DNA of 35,000 nucleotides, taken from positions 12,945,172-12,980,171 of the forward strand of contig CM022669.1 in assembly GCA_012295275.1 (NCBI GenBank), in the 5' to 3' direction. The notes beneath the pieces are model-generated. The model saw nothing but the letters and a program-made list of their open reading frames with translations, searched no databases and was not told where the DNA came from. Below, one piece after another: positions 21,851-32,857 of this stretch. This stretch comes from Chrysomallon squamiferum. Its lineage: Eukaryota; Mollusca; Gastropoda; Neomphalida; Peltospiridae. A program made the position numbers and the translations under genes. Position 1 is the stretch's first letter; each line of letters begins with the position of its first letter.

Positions 21851-22460
21851 CGAAATTGAGCTGTTTCACTTTAATTTTGCTTTTTCTACAACAGATTACA
21901 TATAATCACCTTCTACTTCGTTGTAACATATTCTTTTTTTACGTTTTGTAGACATCTTTACAGCGGTGGAATTAGTTGCGCGTCTTGATATAAATACCTT
22001 CTATCCACGCTTAAATATAGACCTATCTAATCTGCACAGTTATTGCTTAGGCACCTTTTAAATTCTACTTCGTTTCTGAAAGCTGTCATCAGAAGATAGC
22101 ACAAATGAATAAATAAGATTACAGAGAAAGTTAACAAGACCATTTTTCCGTCTTTCAGATATTATGACGTCTGCCTTGGGACCGACATATACCGAGTTCG
22201 TGTCCTGGTACCGGAACGGTTGAAGAGAAACAACAGAGGCAAAAATCCAGTACAATCTACAGTTTAACATGCTAACAATTTCTCTTCTCTTGATTAGAAA
22301 ATACTGCATCTTAGACTACTCCCTGTTCATTATATATAAGAACGTGTAAAATGGATAACTGATTAATCGATTGATTGACCGGCTTATTGGTTGTTTGGTT
22401 TGGTTGAATGAGAATTTTCAATCAGTTCTGGACATTACTGTGAAGATATTATAAGCAAAG
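21851..22460. other. Non-coding complex sequence
   Basis: Complex AT-rich sequence with a TGACGTCT word at about 22165 and no tandem repeats. An 83-residue minus-strand frame (22058-22309) is not recognisable and is not called. Confidence 0.5.
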
Positions 22461-22602
22461 TTATTTATTTATTTATTTATTTTATTTTTTTTTTTTTTTT
22501 TTTTTTGAATATTTTATTATTTTTAGAATCTTGGAAAGGTACCTATCTTTAATAAGCTTAATTAAGTCTGACTAGTGTACAGTAATTACTACCTGACACG
22601 AG

Positions 22603-22681
<79 letters not shown>
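22461..22681. repeat. (TTTA)n with poly(T), then (TTA)n
   Basis: TTTA repeats (22461-22484) run into a 22-base T run (22485-22506). After about 100 bases of complex sequence, about 25 perfect TTA copies follow (22606-22680). Confidence 0.97.
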
Positions 22682-23238
22682 CGGTGCACTGCACAGAACG
22701 AACGAAACAGTATATTAATATTATAGTAATTCATCTTCTAACGCACAAACATCATGACAGATGGATTTGTATTCCATTTTATTTATTAAAGAACATCTTC
22801 ATAAAGGTAGCAGACACTTGTGTTTAATAAATCCTGTACACAAATCATAAAAATAAGCACTCGTTGTACACTTACAATACTTGATCGTTCAGCAGTATGT
22901 ATTTAATAAAAATACGTTTTTATCTGGCTGAAGAACTTAAGCTTTAAACTGCAGCGGTCATATTCAGAGTTGACTGGGACTCACACAGAAAATAATTAAC
23001 ACGGAAGTTTTTCTATTGTGTTTCTCTTGTATGGAACTGACAACTAACGGGGCTGTGTACAAAAGAGAAATTTAGCAATTTCCTGAACGCTGGATTGTAG
23101 ACCATCATGCGACGTGCAAGATTAATAGTTGTAACCCAGTGACATACATCCCAAGTAAAATGTAAAACGCCAGCGGAGAAACACGTTTTTGTAAGAAAGT
23201 GCTGAGTACGTACTGCATGCAGTGAGGGATAGAAGAAC
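22682..23238. other. Non-coding complex sequence
   Basis: Complex sequence without tandem repeats. No gene is supported. Confidence 0.5.
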
Positions 23239-23318
23239 TGATGGATGAATAGATGGATGAATGAATGGGTGGATGGATGGATGGAAGAATGGATGGATGG
23301 ATGGTTGAATGGATGGAC
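23239..23318. repeat. (GGAT)n with GAAT variants
   Basis: About 20 tetranucleotide units, mainly GGAT with interspersed GAAT. It ends less than 20 bases before the 36-bp minisatellite. Confidence 0.95.
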
Positions 23319-23334
23319 ATGCACATTACATATT

Positions 23335-23712
23335 CATGCATATTATCATCAATATTATCATAGATTCATAGGTATAATTATCAGTAATTCTCATCACAGA
23401 GCCATACGTATCATTATCATAATATGTATTTATTATCAGTAACTCTTGTGATAGATCCATACGTATCATTATCAACAATTCTCGTAATACACTGATATGT
23501 ATTATTATCAGTAACTTAAGATCCATACGTGTTATTATCAATTACTCTTATCATATATTCATATGTATAATTATCAGTATTTCTCATCATAGATCCGTAT
23601 GTATTATTATCAATAACGCGTGTCATAAATCAGTACGTATATTATTGTCACTATTATCACTATGATCCATACGTATTCTTATCAACAGCTCTGATCACAG
23701 CTGCATACGTCG
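23335..23712. repeat. 36-bp minisatellite with ATACGTAT and TTATCA motifs
   Basis: The word CATACGTA or a close variant starts at 23335, 23367, 23403, 23458, 23494, 23524, 23560, 23596, 23632, 23668 and 23704. Six of the ten intervals are exactly 36 and a seventh, with a partial copy, sums to 55. Many units hold the palindrome ATACGTAT or a one-base variant, then TTATCA (a GATA-factor word on the other strand), then a TCTCATCAT part. Copies are diverged by point mutation but keep spacing, so the array is old. It is unrelated in sequence to the 36-bp array at 10.6 kb. Confidence 0.93.
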
Positions 23713-24185
23713 CTTGCTAGTTCTGTGAGATCCTGCTCTCGTGTTGAGATCTGACGAAGTTGACTGTCGGGGGCTGCCTGCAGTCGAGCACTTACTCTCA
23801 CAAAGGTTGTTCGAGCTAATTGAATCTGCTTTAGACTCATGAATTGTGCACGCTCTTTGGCGTCCCGGTCCTACGTAGATTCGCGTGACTCTGCACCCGG
23901 ACACGGGACTGTTTATCAATATTCAAGTAGATGTCGGGATCTCTAATTGAAGAAGGTGCTTCGATTCCTGACTGCGCGTGCACGAACAACGTACGACAGC
24001 ACAAACTCTTACCAGACTTGGGCCAGACGCAGAAGAAGAAACGTATTCCCCAGCGTAGTACGCTTCACTTTGAATTATTTAAAGTCAAGTGTGATTCAAG
24101 AGTTTAACCACATTAAACAATTAACGTTATTTATGGATTGCCACTTGTACATTTTTTTAACCCATGAAACGTAATAGACGGGAGG
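23713..24185. other. Complex CpG-richer island (candidate conserved element)
   Basis: Begins directly at the end of the minisatellite. It contains CTAATTGA (23816-23823), an NK2-like TCAAGTG (24085-24091) and several CpG clusters, with no simple repeat. Frames of about 75 codons exist on both strands but match nothing I know and lack coding signals. Confidence 0.35.
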
Positions 24186-24660
24186 CAAGATTGTGGGAGA
24201 GATATTCGTTATTGTTTTCTTTTTTTCGTGTTTTGTTTTCCTTGTCTTCCTTTTTTCTTTTTTCTTTTTTTTCTTTTTCTTTTTAACACTTAAAATAACT
24301 TCACAAATTAGAGCTTGTTTAACCAGAATTTGTTTTCATTTTATAGCTTTTGTTTTTATTTTTATCATTATTTTCTTTTACTCATTTTAGCTATTGTTTT
24401 TTAATTGGGATTTTTAGAATAGTCCTTTCTAAATGTTTGCCAAAAAGATTCACCGCAGAATTTTTTAGCTTAACTTTATTATACAAACTTCAAGTACTTT
24501 TAGATTTTAAAAACCAGCGAAATAAGCATCTTTTGTTTTCGTTTTTTGTTTCATTCACTCATGCTTTCCTAATTTCTTTCTTTAATCGACACTTTCTTTT
24601 CTTTTTTGTTTCCTCAATATTTCAACTCCAATTTCATGGTAATTTACTAGCAAGCAAATC
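24186..24660. other. T-rich non-coding sequence
   Basis: Strongly T-rich on the top strand, particularly 24215-24290 and 24345-24400, without a repeat register. A long frame here is Phe/Leu-rich from base composition only. Confidence 0.6.
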
Positions 24661-24682
24661 ATATATATATATATATATATAT
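24661..24682. repeat. (AT)n microsatellite
   Basis: About 11 AT copies. Confidence 0.95.
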
Positions 24683-25012
24683 GTAAATTTTGAGTCGTTG
24701 AATTTTTCACAGCATTTAAGTGTTGCGTTTCTTTTATGAAAGTTCCAGAATTAGTCAGTAACATCTTTACACTTGAGAATCAAAACTAAAAGAAGGAACC
24801 ATATACAGTAGTTTCTCAGAATATGTGGAGATTGACGATAGACAGAAGGACGACGGGTGATGAATAGATGGAAGGATGGATTCACGAACTGATGTTGTGA
24901 TAGATAAACTAAGTAATAATAAAAATAATTAAGAAAAAGTAATTGCTAAAGAAAGTGTCTCTCTCTTTTATAAATGTGTCTCACATACTTTCTCCCTTTC
25001 TCCACCACATCT
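24683..25012. other. Non-coding sequence with decayed GGAT words
   Basis: Complex sequence. At about 24840-24880 GACAG, GATG and GGAT words suggest a small decayed tetranucleotide tract. Confidence 0.5.
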
Positions 25013-25864
<852 letters not shown>

Positions 25865-25867
25865 GAC

Positions 25868-25952
<85 letters not shown>

Positions 25953-26045
25953 GAGAAAGGAGAGAGAGAAAAAGAGAGAAAGAGTGAGTGTGTTTGAGGA
26001 AGCGAGACAGACAGACAGACAGACAGAGGCAGAGAGAGAGGGGGG
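25865..26045. repeat. (AG)n microsatellite with GACAG repeat
   Basis: A perfect AG run (25874-25944) is flanked by imperfect AG, then GACA units (26005-26026) and GA-rich sequence. It is in opposite orientation to the TC tract that ends 600 bases upstream. Confidence 0.97.
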
Positions 26046-26959
26046 AAAAAGAGAAATGAAATGCTTGTACGCAGTAGAAAACGAGACATATATCTTAATA
26101 AACAATAATCAAACATCAAAGGCATCAACAACAGAAGGAAACCTGCATGAAAAGATGAAAATTGACTTAAAAAAAAAAAGGATGACAGAAGAAGGGAAGA
26201 AAAAGAATTTTAAAATATCTATTTTAAATTATAACAATCATAGTTAAAGCGCATAAAGCGAGAAAATATTAAAAATGTAAATAACCAATATCTTTCGTAA
26301 CACGTTTTCAAACCTGTCACCTTTATTTTTGTGTCAAATTTTAAAACCAACGTGAAATTTAATCATCTTCAATTTGAACATCTAATATTCTAATCTGTAA
26401 AAACCATTTCATTTAATTACATCACACGTGAATGTTCAACAGACAAATAAAAACAATCACGCTTTTGGAAAATTAAAACAGAAAAAAAAAGAAGAGAACA
26501 ACAAATATAGGACCATATAAAAAAAAAGAAAAAAAAATTGAACGTAATAGACAGAAAACTTTAAAGAGAAGATAAAAATATCAAACACCTTACTATTAAT
26601 CTCACATTTTAATTATAAATTAAGCAATCATTTCACTGAAAGGTGTGATAACTGAAATATACGACGAAGATAAAGGGAAAAGATTAATAGTCTGCAAGCA
26701 AGGAAGTCACGTATAATCTGTGCTTTTCGCACAAACATCAGCTTCCATTTAATGTTACTCAACAATTACAAACAGAAAAGAGATCACATTTTCGTTGTAG
26801 GAATCCAGTCACAGAATTTTTGGGAAATCTTAAAAGATATGTTAAATATATAAATAAAGATAAGCTTCATGTTAGCATAGCGTACATTTCTTTACAATCG
26901 CATATATACTGACATAGGAGGCTGTATAATTATTACAGTAAGAAAAATGTAAGATAAAA
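26046..26959. other. A-rich non-coding sequence
   Basis: A-rich on the top strand, with short A runs near 26169, 26480 and 26520. No gene or tandem array is supported until the 44-bp repeats become visible. Confidence 0.55.
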
Positions 26960-27895
26960 TACTATGTCAAAGCATAGGATTATTAAAGAGAGATTTTAAT
27001 ACATTTGTATATAGAATGTACAGGATAGCTGAATAAATTATAGTAAGAACACTACTTCAAGCAGCTACTTCAGTGTGTCCTCTTCTGTATCTGGATTAAC
27101 TAAAATAAGAATTGTACTTCAAAGTGCGTTGCAAGTGAATAAACAAAAATGACAGTTCTACTTCAGCATGCGGTTTTACAAAGCATTTAAATTAACACTA
27201 CTTCAGTGTGTTGTGTAACAGAATGAACTAAATTAAGAACTGTACTTCTGTCTTTGTGGTAACTGAATAAACTAGAATAAGAACTCTACTTCAGTTTGTA
27301 CTAATTGAATAAACTGAAAATAAGTAGTCTATTTCAGTACGTGTGTCGTAGCTGAATAAACGAAACTTAAAATACTACGTCTGTTTGTATCTTTTTTTTC
27401 TTTTTTTCTTTCTTTTATGTCTTTTCTTTTATTATGGTTAACTGAATAAAACTAAAATAGGAACTACTGCAATCTGAGAAATAACTGAGTAAACTAAAAT
27501 AAAAAGTCTACTTCAATCTTTGTTGTAATTGAATATACTAAAATAAGAATTCTATTTCAGTCTTCATTGTAGCTGAAAAAAAAGAAGAAAAACACCAACC
27601 AGACATAGGAATTGCACTAAGCTATAACTAAATAATCTGAAATAAAAAAACAACAAAAAAAACCTTCAGAATATTCAGAACACAGTTTTAAAACACTACT
27701 TGAGCGTGGGTTGTAAACAAGTAAACTCAAATAAGAACTCTACTTCAGAATGCTCTCTGGGAACACATTTTAAAAAAAGACTACTTCAAACTGTGTGCTG
27801 TATGAAACTCAGCAAACTCAAATTAAAAAAAAAACTCTACTTCAGTATAAAATGAGCTGTAACTGAATAAACCAAAAATAACCGCACTCTTCTTT
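26960..27895. repeat. Degenerate 44-bp minisatellite with an inverted repeat in each unit
   Basis: The word CTACTTCAG or a close variant starts at 27158, 27198, 27242, 27286, 27329, 27375, 27464, 27508, 27552, 27696, 27740, 27781 and 27838. Most intervals are 43-46 or a double (89). Each unit reads roughly CTACTTCAGT, a TGTGT-type spacer, then AACTGAATAAACTAAAATAA. TTCAGT and ACTGAA are reverse complements, so each unit can form a short stem. A T-rich insertion interrupts at 27387-27435. The clear array begins about 27022; a weak copy at 26962 suggests it once extended further. Confidence 0.92.
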
Positions 27896-28140
27896 GAGGA
27901 ATTTTCTTACTTTGTCGAAAGAGTTGGAAGAATGAGACGGCGCCAGTATTTTATTAGGCTGAGTTTTTTTTATTAGCTGTTTCATTTAGTGTCTTGATAA
28001 ATGAAATTTACGCTTTCGGCTGGTGCTGAAATATTGCAGAGAGATAAATTAGTCACAGAAATCTCAGACTACTTCTGCTGCTTGTTTCTGCAGTCTATGG
28101 TGGCTGCTCGCGATTTTGGTCGACGTTACCGACTGCGTTC
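27896..28140. other. Complex non-coding sequence
   Basis: Complex sequence after the minisatellite. No gene is supported. Confidence 0.5.
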
Positions 28141-28256
28141 AGTGTTTTTCTGTATCTTTTTCTTTTCTTTTTTCTTTTTTCTTTCATTTTATTATTTTTT
28201 TTTCATTTTTTTTTTTTTTTTTTTTTTTTGAGCTTTAATAATTTCGTTTTGCCTTT

Positions 28257-28288
<32 letters not shown>

Positions 28289-28478
28289 CATTTTATTATT
28301 ATTATTTTTAATTTAATTTTTTTTGTTTTTTTTTAATTTTTGATTTGATTTTTTATTAATATTTATTTATTTATTTATTATTAATGTTTTTACTCATTTT
28401 TCTTTCCTTATTATTTTATTATTATTGTTTTATTATTATTATTTATTTTATTTATTTATTTTATTATTATTAATGTTG

Positions 28479-28557
<79 letters not shown>
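28141..28557. repeat. T-rich tract with two long poly(T) and (TTA)n
   Basis: A T-dominated 400 bases with runs of 25 (28205-28229) and 30 (28259-28288), then ATTT words and about 25 TTA copies (28480-28556). Confidence 0.95.
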
Positions 28558-28560
<3 letters not shown>

Positions 28561-28814
28561 CCTTTCCTTTCTCTCATTTTTCTTTCCTTCTGTTTACGTC
28601 TAAGTTTTATGTAGGTATATATTTTTTTTTAGTCTGTTTTGTTTGCTGTGTTATTTTGTTTCCTACATTGTATTTAGATTTTGTTTTTCTAGGTTTTCGG
28701 TTTCGGGAATGAAAAGTTTTCTCATCGACTGAATAAAAATAACTTGATCACTGTTGTTGTTTTCTTCTCTGACTAATCACCTTAACATTTCGTTTGTCTC
28801 TCATTACGAGAAAC
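28558..28814. other. T-rich non-coding sequence
   Basis: T-rich complex sequence with no gene supported. Confidence 0.5.
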
Positions 28815-28847
28815 AGTGTCTGTGTGTGTCTGTGTGTGTGTGTGTGT

Positions 28848-28914
<67 letters not shown>

Positions 28915-28999
28915 TGTGTGTGTATCTGATGATACACAAAAACAAAGATGTTCGCCTTCGCACACACACATACACACGCACACACACTCTCACATACAG
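28815..28999. repeat. (GT)n and (CA)n inverted pair with central hairpin
   Basis: GT repeats with a few TC interruptions (28815-28924, perfect at 28853-28912) are followed after about 36 bases by CA repeats (28960-28999). At the junction TGTGTATC (28919-28926) and GATACACA (28931-28938) pair perfectly across a 4-base loop. The geometry is the same kind as the 21.5-kb palindrome. Confidence 0.9.
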
Positions 29000-29003
29000 T
29001 GGA

Positions 29004-29004
<1 letters not shown>

Positions 29005-29055
<51 letters not shown>

Positions 29056-29210
29056 CGATTATTATTTTTATTATTATTGTTATTGTTATTGTTATTATTA
29101 TTATTATACGATTATTATTTTTATTATATTGTTATTGTTATTGTTGTTATTATTATTATTATTATAATTAGTATTGTTATTATCATTATTATTGTTGTTG
29201 TTGTTGTTAG
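29005..29210. repeat. (ATT)n/(GTT)n array with an internal 53-base duplication
   Basis: ATT triplets (29005-29053), then a segment starting TATACGATTATTATTTTT at 29052 that recurs 53 bases later at 29105, each followed by ATT and GTT words. The non-triplet word ACGA inside both copies shows a segment duplication rather than simple slippage of ATT. Confidence 0.93.
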
Positions 29211-29313
29211 TACATATGTTTTCTATTGCTTTGTTCATATATAATGATGTTATAAAAGATAAAATAAAATAAATAAAAATATGTTTTTCTTAATTTTATT
29301 TTATTGTTATCTG

Positions 29314-29315
29314 AT

Positions 29316-29366
<51 letters not shown>

Positions 29367-29367
29367 T
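29314..29367. repeat. (TTTA)n microsatellite
   Basis: About 13 perfect ATTT copies. Confidence 0.97.
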
Positions 29368-29869
29368 GATGGTATGGGGGGGTGAGATTTCTCTGCACCA
29401 GCCGCACACTCGCAGAATGTATATATCATTATCATTCTCATCTCGGAAAATAAACACAATGTCGCCAGCGATTCTCAAACCTATTACTCACTTGAAGCAA
29501 CTGTTAGCGACATTAACAGTTTCTGTTCCAGCGCTGAGTGTCCGAAACAGCAAACAGCAATAAATATCAGCTCAGCTAAAATAACGCGATGTGCAGAAAA
29601 TGGACAGCGGATATGTTTTGACGAAAAATCGACGAAATAATCGTGAGCCAATTAGTCGTTTAGTGTTAATGCAAATATAATATCTGTTTACGTTTGGGAT
29701 GCATTGCATGAATTTAACACTTGTGAATGAAAGGAGTTAACTAAGCAGAAGATACCAAAAAAAATAAAAAATAAAAATATGAGTACTTTTGGGATGATGG
29801 CTTGTTCACATGTGCAATATTAAACACATTCATAATACGACTATAACCGTGTATGTTATCTGAAAAACT
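29368..29869. other. Complex island with SOX, NK, homeodomain, POU and FOX words (candidate enhancer)
   Basis: The stretch 29390-29720 has no simple repeat. It contains ACAATG (29456-29461), CACTTGA (29489-29495), CCAATTAG (29648-29655), the exact POU octamer ATGCAAAT (29669-29676) and the forkhead core TGTTTAC (29685-29691), the last three within 45 bases. This resembles a developmental enhancer; binding is inferred from consensus only. Sequence after 29720 is AT-rich with no further call. Confidence 0.35.
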
Positions 29870-30312
29870 AATAATAATAATAATAATAATAAAGGGAATA
29901 GCTCATCTTTTTTTTTTTCTATTTCTAAATAGTTATACCATCGCCATTTGCATGTATTTGTAATAACTGCAAATGAGGCTTGATTAATTTGGGTATTAAA
30001 TTACGTGATATTATCAGGCGATTGATTAACGTCAGAAACCTTGGATTTATTATCATGTTCTTAATCCAGTATTTTCATTTGAAAAAAGAAATAATAATAA
30101 TAATAAAAATTTCCCCCGGAAGTCATTCAACTTTAAGCTTCATTAGATCCGAAGTGGGCGGCTCAATCAGCAAAAGGAAAAGTTATAATCATGAATATTT
30201 GGATTAATACGATGTTTATAAAGGAAATACGTTTATTAAGAAATGGATTATCCTTGGCTATTGTTCTTTTTTTTAAATTTATCTAGTTTTCCCTTAGGTA
30301 TGGTTCCAAATG
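29870..30312. other. Non-coding sequence with short (AAT)n
   Basis: AAT runs at 29870-29891 and 30089-30106, an inverted octamer ATTTGCAT at 29946-29953, and otherwise complex AT-rich sequence. No gene is supported. Confidence 0.5.
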
Positions 30313-30327
30313 TAATAATAATAATAA

Positions 30328-30399
<72 letters not shown>

Positions 30400-30425
30400 T
30401 AGTAGTAGTAATAGTAATAGTAACA
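30313..30425. repeat. (TAA)n to (TAG)n array
   Basis: Five TAA copies switch to about 21 perfect TAG copies, then TAG with TGG and TAA interruptions. Same 3-base register throughout. Confidence 0.97.
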
Positions 30426-30489
30426 GTAACAGTAATAATAAGAATACATGGATATGCCTCGTCATCGGAAATCATGTTTTGCCATTACT

Positions 30490-30520
30490 TTTATTATTAT
30501 TATTTTTTTTTTTATTATTA

Positions 30521-30584
<64 letters not shown>
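30490..30584. repeat. (ATT)n microsatellite
   Basis: ATT triplets with an early T-rich interruption, perfect from about 30527. Confidence 0.97.
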
Positions 30585-30585
<1 letters not shown>

Positions 30586-30721
30586 AGAATTCCTTACCTT
30601 ATCTTGATAGATTCAACAACTAATACTATTTTTTGATAATAGTCCAAAATGAAAGAAAAAGTCGAAAACATTTGAATATTTTCACAATCGTTTTAACAAT
30701 CTTATTACCAGTAACACTGCT

Positions 30722-30746
30722 TGACGTCAAACTATTGTTGACGTCA
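30722..30746. promoter_or_regulatory. Pair of consensus CRE palindromes (candidate)
   Basis: TGACGTCA occurs at 30722-30729 and again at 30739-30746, 17 bases apart, just upstream of the TC array. Two exact copies of an 8-base CREB/ATF palindrome this close are unlikely by chance in AT-rich DNA. No gene start is visible nearby, so a distal element is more likely than a promoter. Confidence 0.35.
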
Positions 30747-30766
30747 TGTCTGTTGTCTCTGTTTTA

Positions 30767-31269
<503 letters not shown>

Positions 31270-31313
<44 letters not shown>
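31270..31313. repeat. Poly(A), 44 bases
   Basis: The longest homopolymer in the window, uninterrupted, followed by further A-rich sequence. It could be the tail of a retroposed element oriented forward, but the upstream 200 bases show no recognisable LINE or processed transcript. Confidence 0.97.
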
Positions 31314-31315
<2 letters not shown>

Positions 31316-31569
31316 GAAAAAAAGAAAATGATTTTATTCGCAACTTCAACAGGAGCTCATTTAAGTCGACCTAATGTTCTTCCAAGTTTTCTTTTATTGA
31401 GTAATCGATCGACAATTGAAGGCGAAATGAATGCCGCCTGAAACTGAAAGCAATAACAGAGACAGCGATAAAGGTTCGACATCGACGTCCGAACCCAGAT
31501 AGGCAAGCGCAATAAACCCTCGTAATAAACACAGAATGTAAACTACTAAAACAAACACATTCGCTGTAA
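31314..31569. other. Complex non-coding sequence
   Basis: CpG-richer complex sequence. No gene is supported. Confidence 0.5.
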
Positions 31570-31627
31570 AGCAGCGTGTAAAGAAATGTATTTCCTACCA
31601 GTCCAATATACTCTTCACGAAATCGGA

Positions 31628-31995
31628 GTCAGAACGAAATAAAACATTGAAATAAAAGTGGATATTAAGAAATAACATTTCCATCCATTTCAATATTGAA
31701 ACGTACCGCTAAACCAAAACCACTTCGAGACGGCGTAAAAAGAAATATTTTTCAAATCAGTACGGGCGTAATATTTAATGTAGGAAATTGCAACTGGATG
31801 AAATATCCCTACTCAGAATGAAAGCAATGAAATAAAACGACATATTAAGAAAATGCTTTTCCTTCGAAGCAATATTTGAAACATACGCCAAGAAGATACT
31901 TTTCTTTCGAAGAAATATTGAAACGTACTCCAAAAAAACACACAAAAAACAAACAAAAAAAAACAACGTTTCTATTGAAACGTACGCCAAAAGTG
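31628..31995. repeat. Diverged 180-bp tandem duplication with about 42-bp subrepeat
   Basis: A segment starting GTCAGAACGAAAT near 31629 recurs as CTCAGAATGAAAG near 31811. The shared word ATATTAAGAAA sits at 31662 and 31842 and the shared TTGAAACRTACSSC at 31696 and 31876, both 180 apart. GAAACGTAC-type words occur again at 31920 and 31977, giving shorter steps of 42 and 57. A TTCGAAG word accompanies the shorter unit. The pattern is a decayed nested tandem array rather than a coding repeat; frames are not conserved between copies. Confidence 0.85.
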
Positions 31996-32337
31996 CGCTC
32001 TGATTTCTCCCGAAATCAATGCAGTTTGTTGCGAAGGGGTAAGTTATGATGTCGTTTTGCAATTAGCTGTGTAGCAAAATTGCCCAATTAAATCGACAGC
32101 GCTCTCTCGTTTAACTCGCATTCATCTTTTAAACTGCCCTGGGCCTGACTGTAATCTGATCTTGCAGGACGTATTACCTCAACCGAAACAACAAATGTGC
32201 AGTTTTTGTGTCACGTTGTGAGATCTCGGGCCTGGTTTATGAGAACTAATTTAAATGTAACTGGTTCAATCGGAATTAGAGGTAAACTGGGCCTTGAGCA
32301 AAATACACACAAAAGACCCTCTGTGTCTGTGTAGGTG

Positions 32338-32340
<3 letters not shown>
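31996..32340. other. Complex non-coding sequence
   Basis: Complex sequence with GCAATTAG near 32059 and several CpG. No simple repeat until the GT array and no gene supported. Confidence 0.5.
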
Positions 32341-32376
<36 letters not shown>

Positions 32377-32382
32377 GTGTGT
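32341..32382. repeat. (GT)n microsatellite
   Basis: About 21 GT copies with one GC interruption. Confidence 0.97.
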
Positions 32383-32439
32383 AAAATATATCAATCATCA
32401 TCTTTTATTCTGATCATATCTGTAAGTATAACTATGCAT

Positions 32440-32650
32440 ATATATATATAGGTATGTTTGTATATATGTTTGGCTATATGTACCTATGTATATGTATGTA
32501 TGCATCTGTATATACGTATGTATGTATGTATGTATGTACGTGTGTATGTATGTATGTATGCATGCATGTATGTTTGTATGGATGGATGTATAAATGGATG
32601 GATAGATGGATGGATGGAAAGAGGAAAGAAAGAATGAATGAATGAATTAT
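32440..32650. repeat. Compound (AT), (TATG), (GGAT) and (GAAT) array
   Basis: A short AT run, degenerate then regular TATG (about 32505-32580), GGAT with GATA variants (32577-32618), a GAAAGAGGAAAGAAAG linker and GAAT (32630-32647). The part 32605-32647 is nearly identical to 34666-34708. Confidence 0.93.
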
Positions 32651-32815
32651 AGATACATACGTACAAACCTACGTATAAACCTACATACATAAATCTACCT
32701 GTAATATTATATAGAGATATATAGATAGATAGATGGATGGATGGATAAGTAGATAGACTGATAGACATATATACTGATACACAGATAGATAATTGTATAT
32801 ACGTGTGTGTCTGTG

Positions 32816-32857
<42 letters not shown>

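Noticed and set aside
23335-23712. CRISPR-like spaced repeats
   Set aside because: Units are contiguous and degenerate with no unique spacers, and the context is clearly eukaryotic.
23959-23969. CTTCGATTCC, a plus-strand B-box lookalike
   Set aside because: One mismatch to consensus and no A box upstream.
31270-31313. 44-base poly(A) as a LINE or retrogene tail
   Set aside because: No element body, open frame or target-site duplication could be recognised by eye. Kept as a simple homopolymer.
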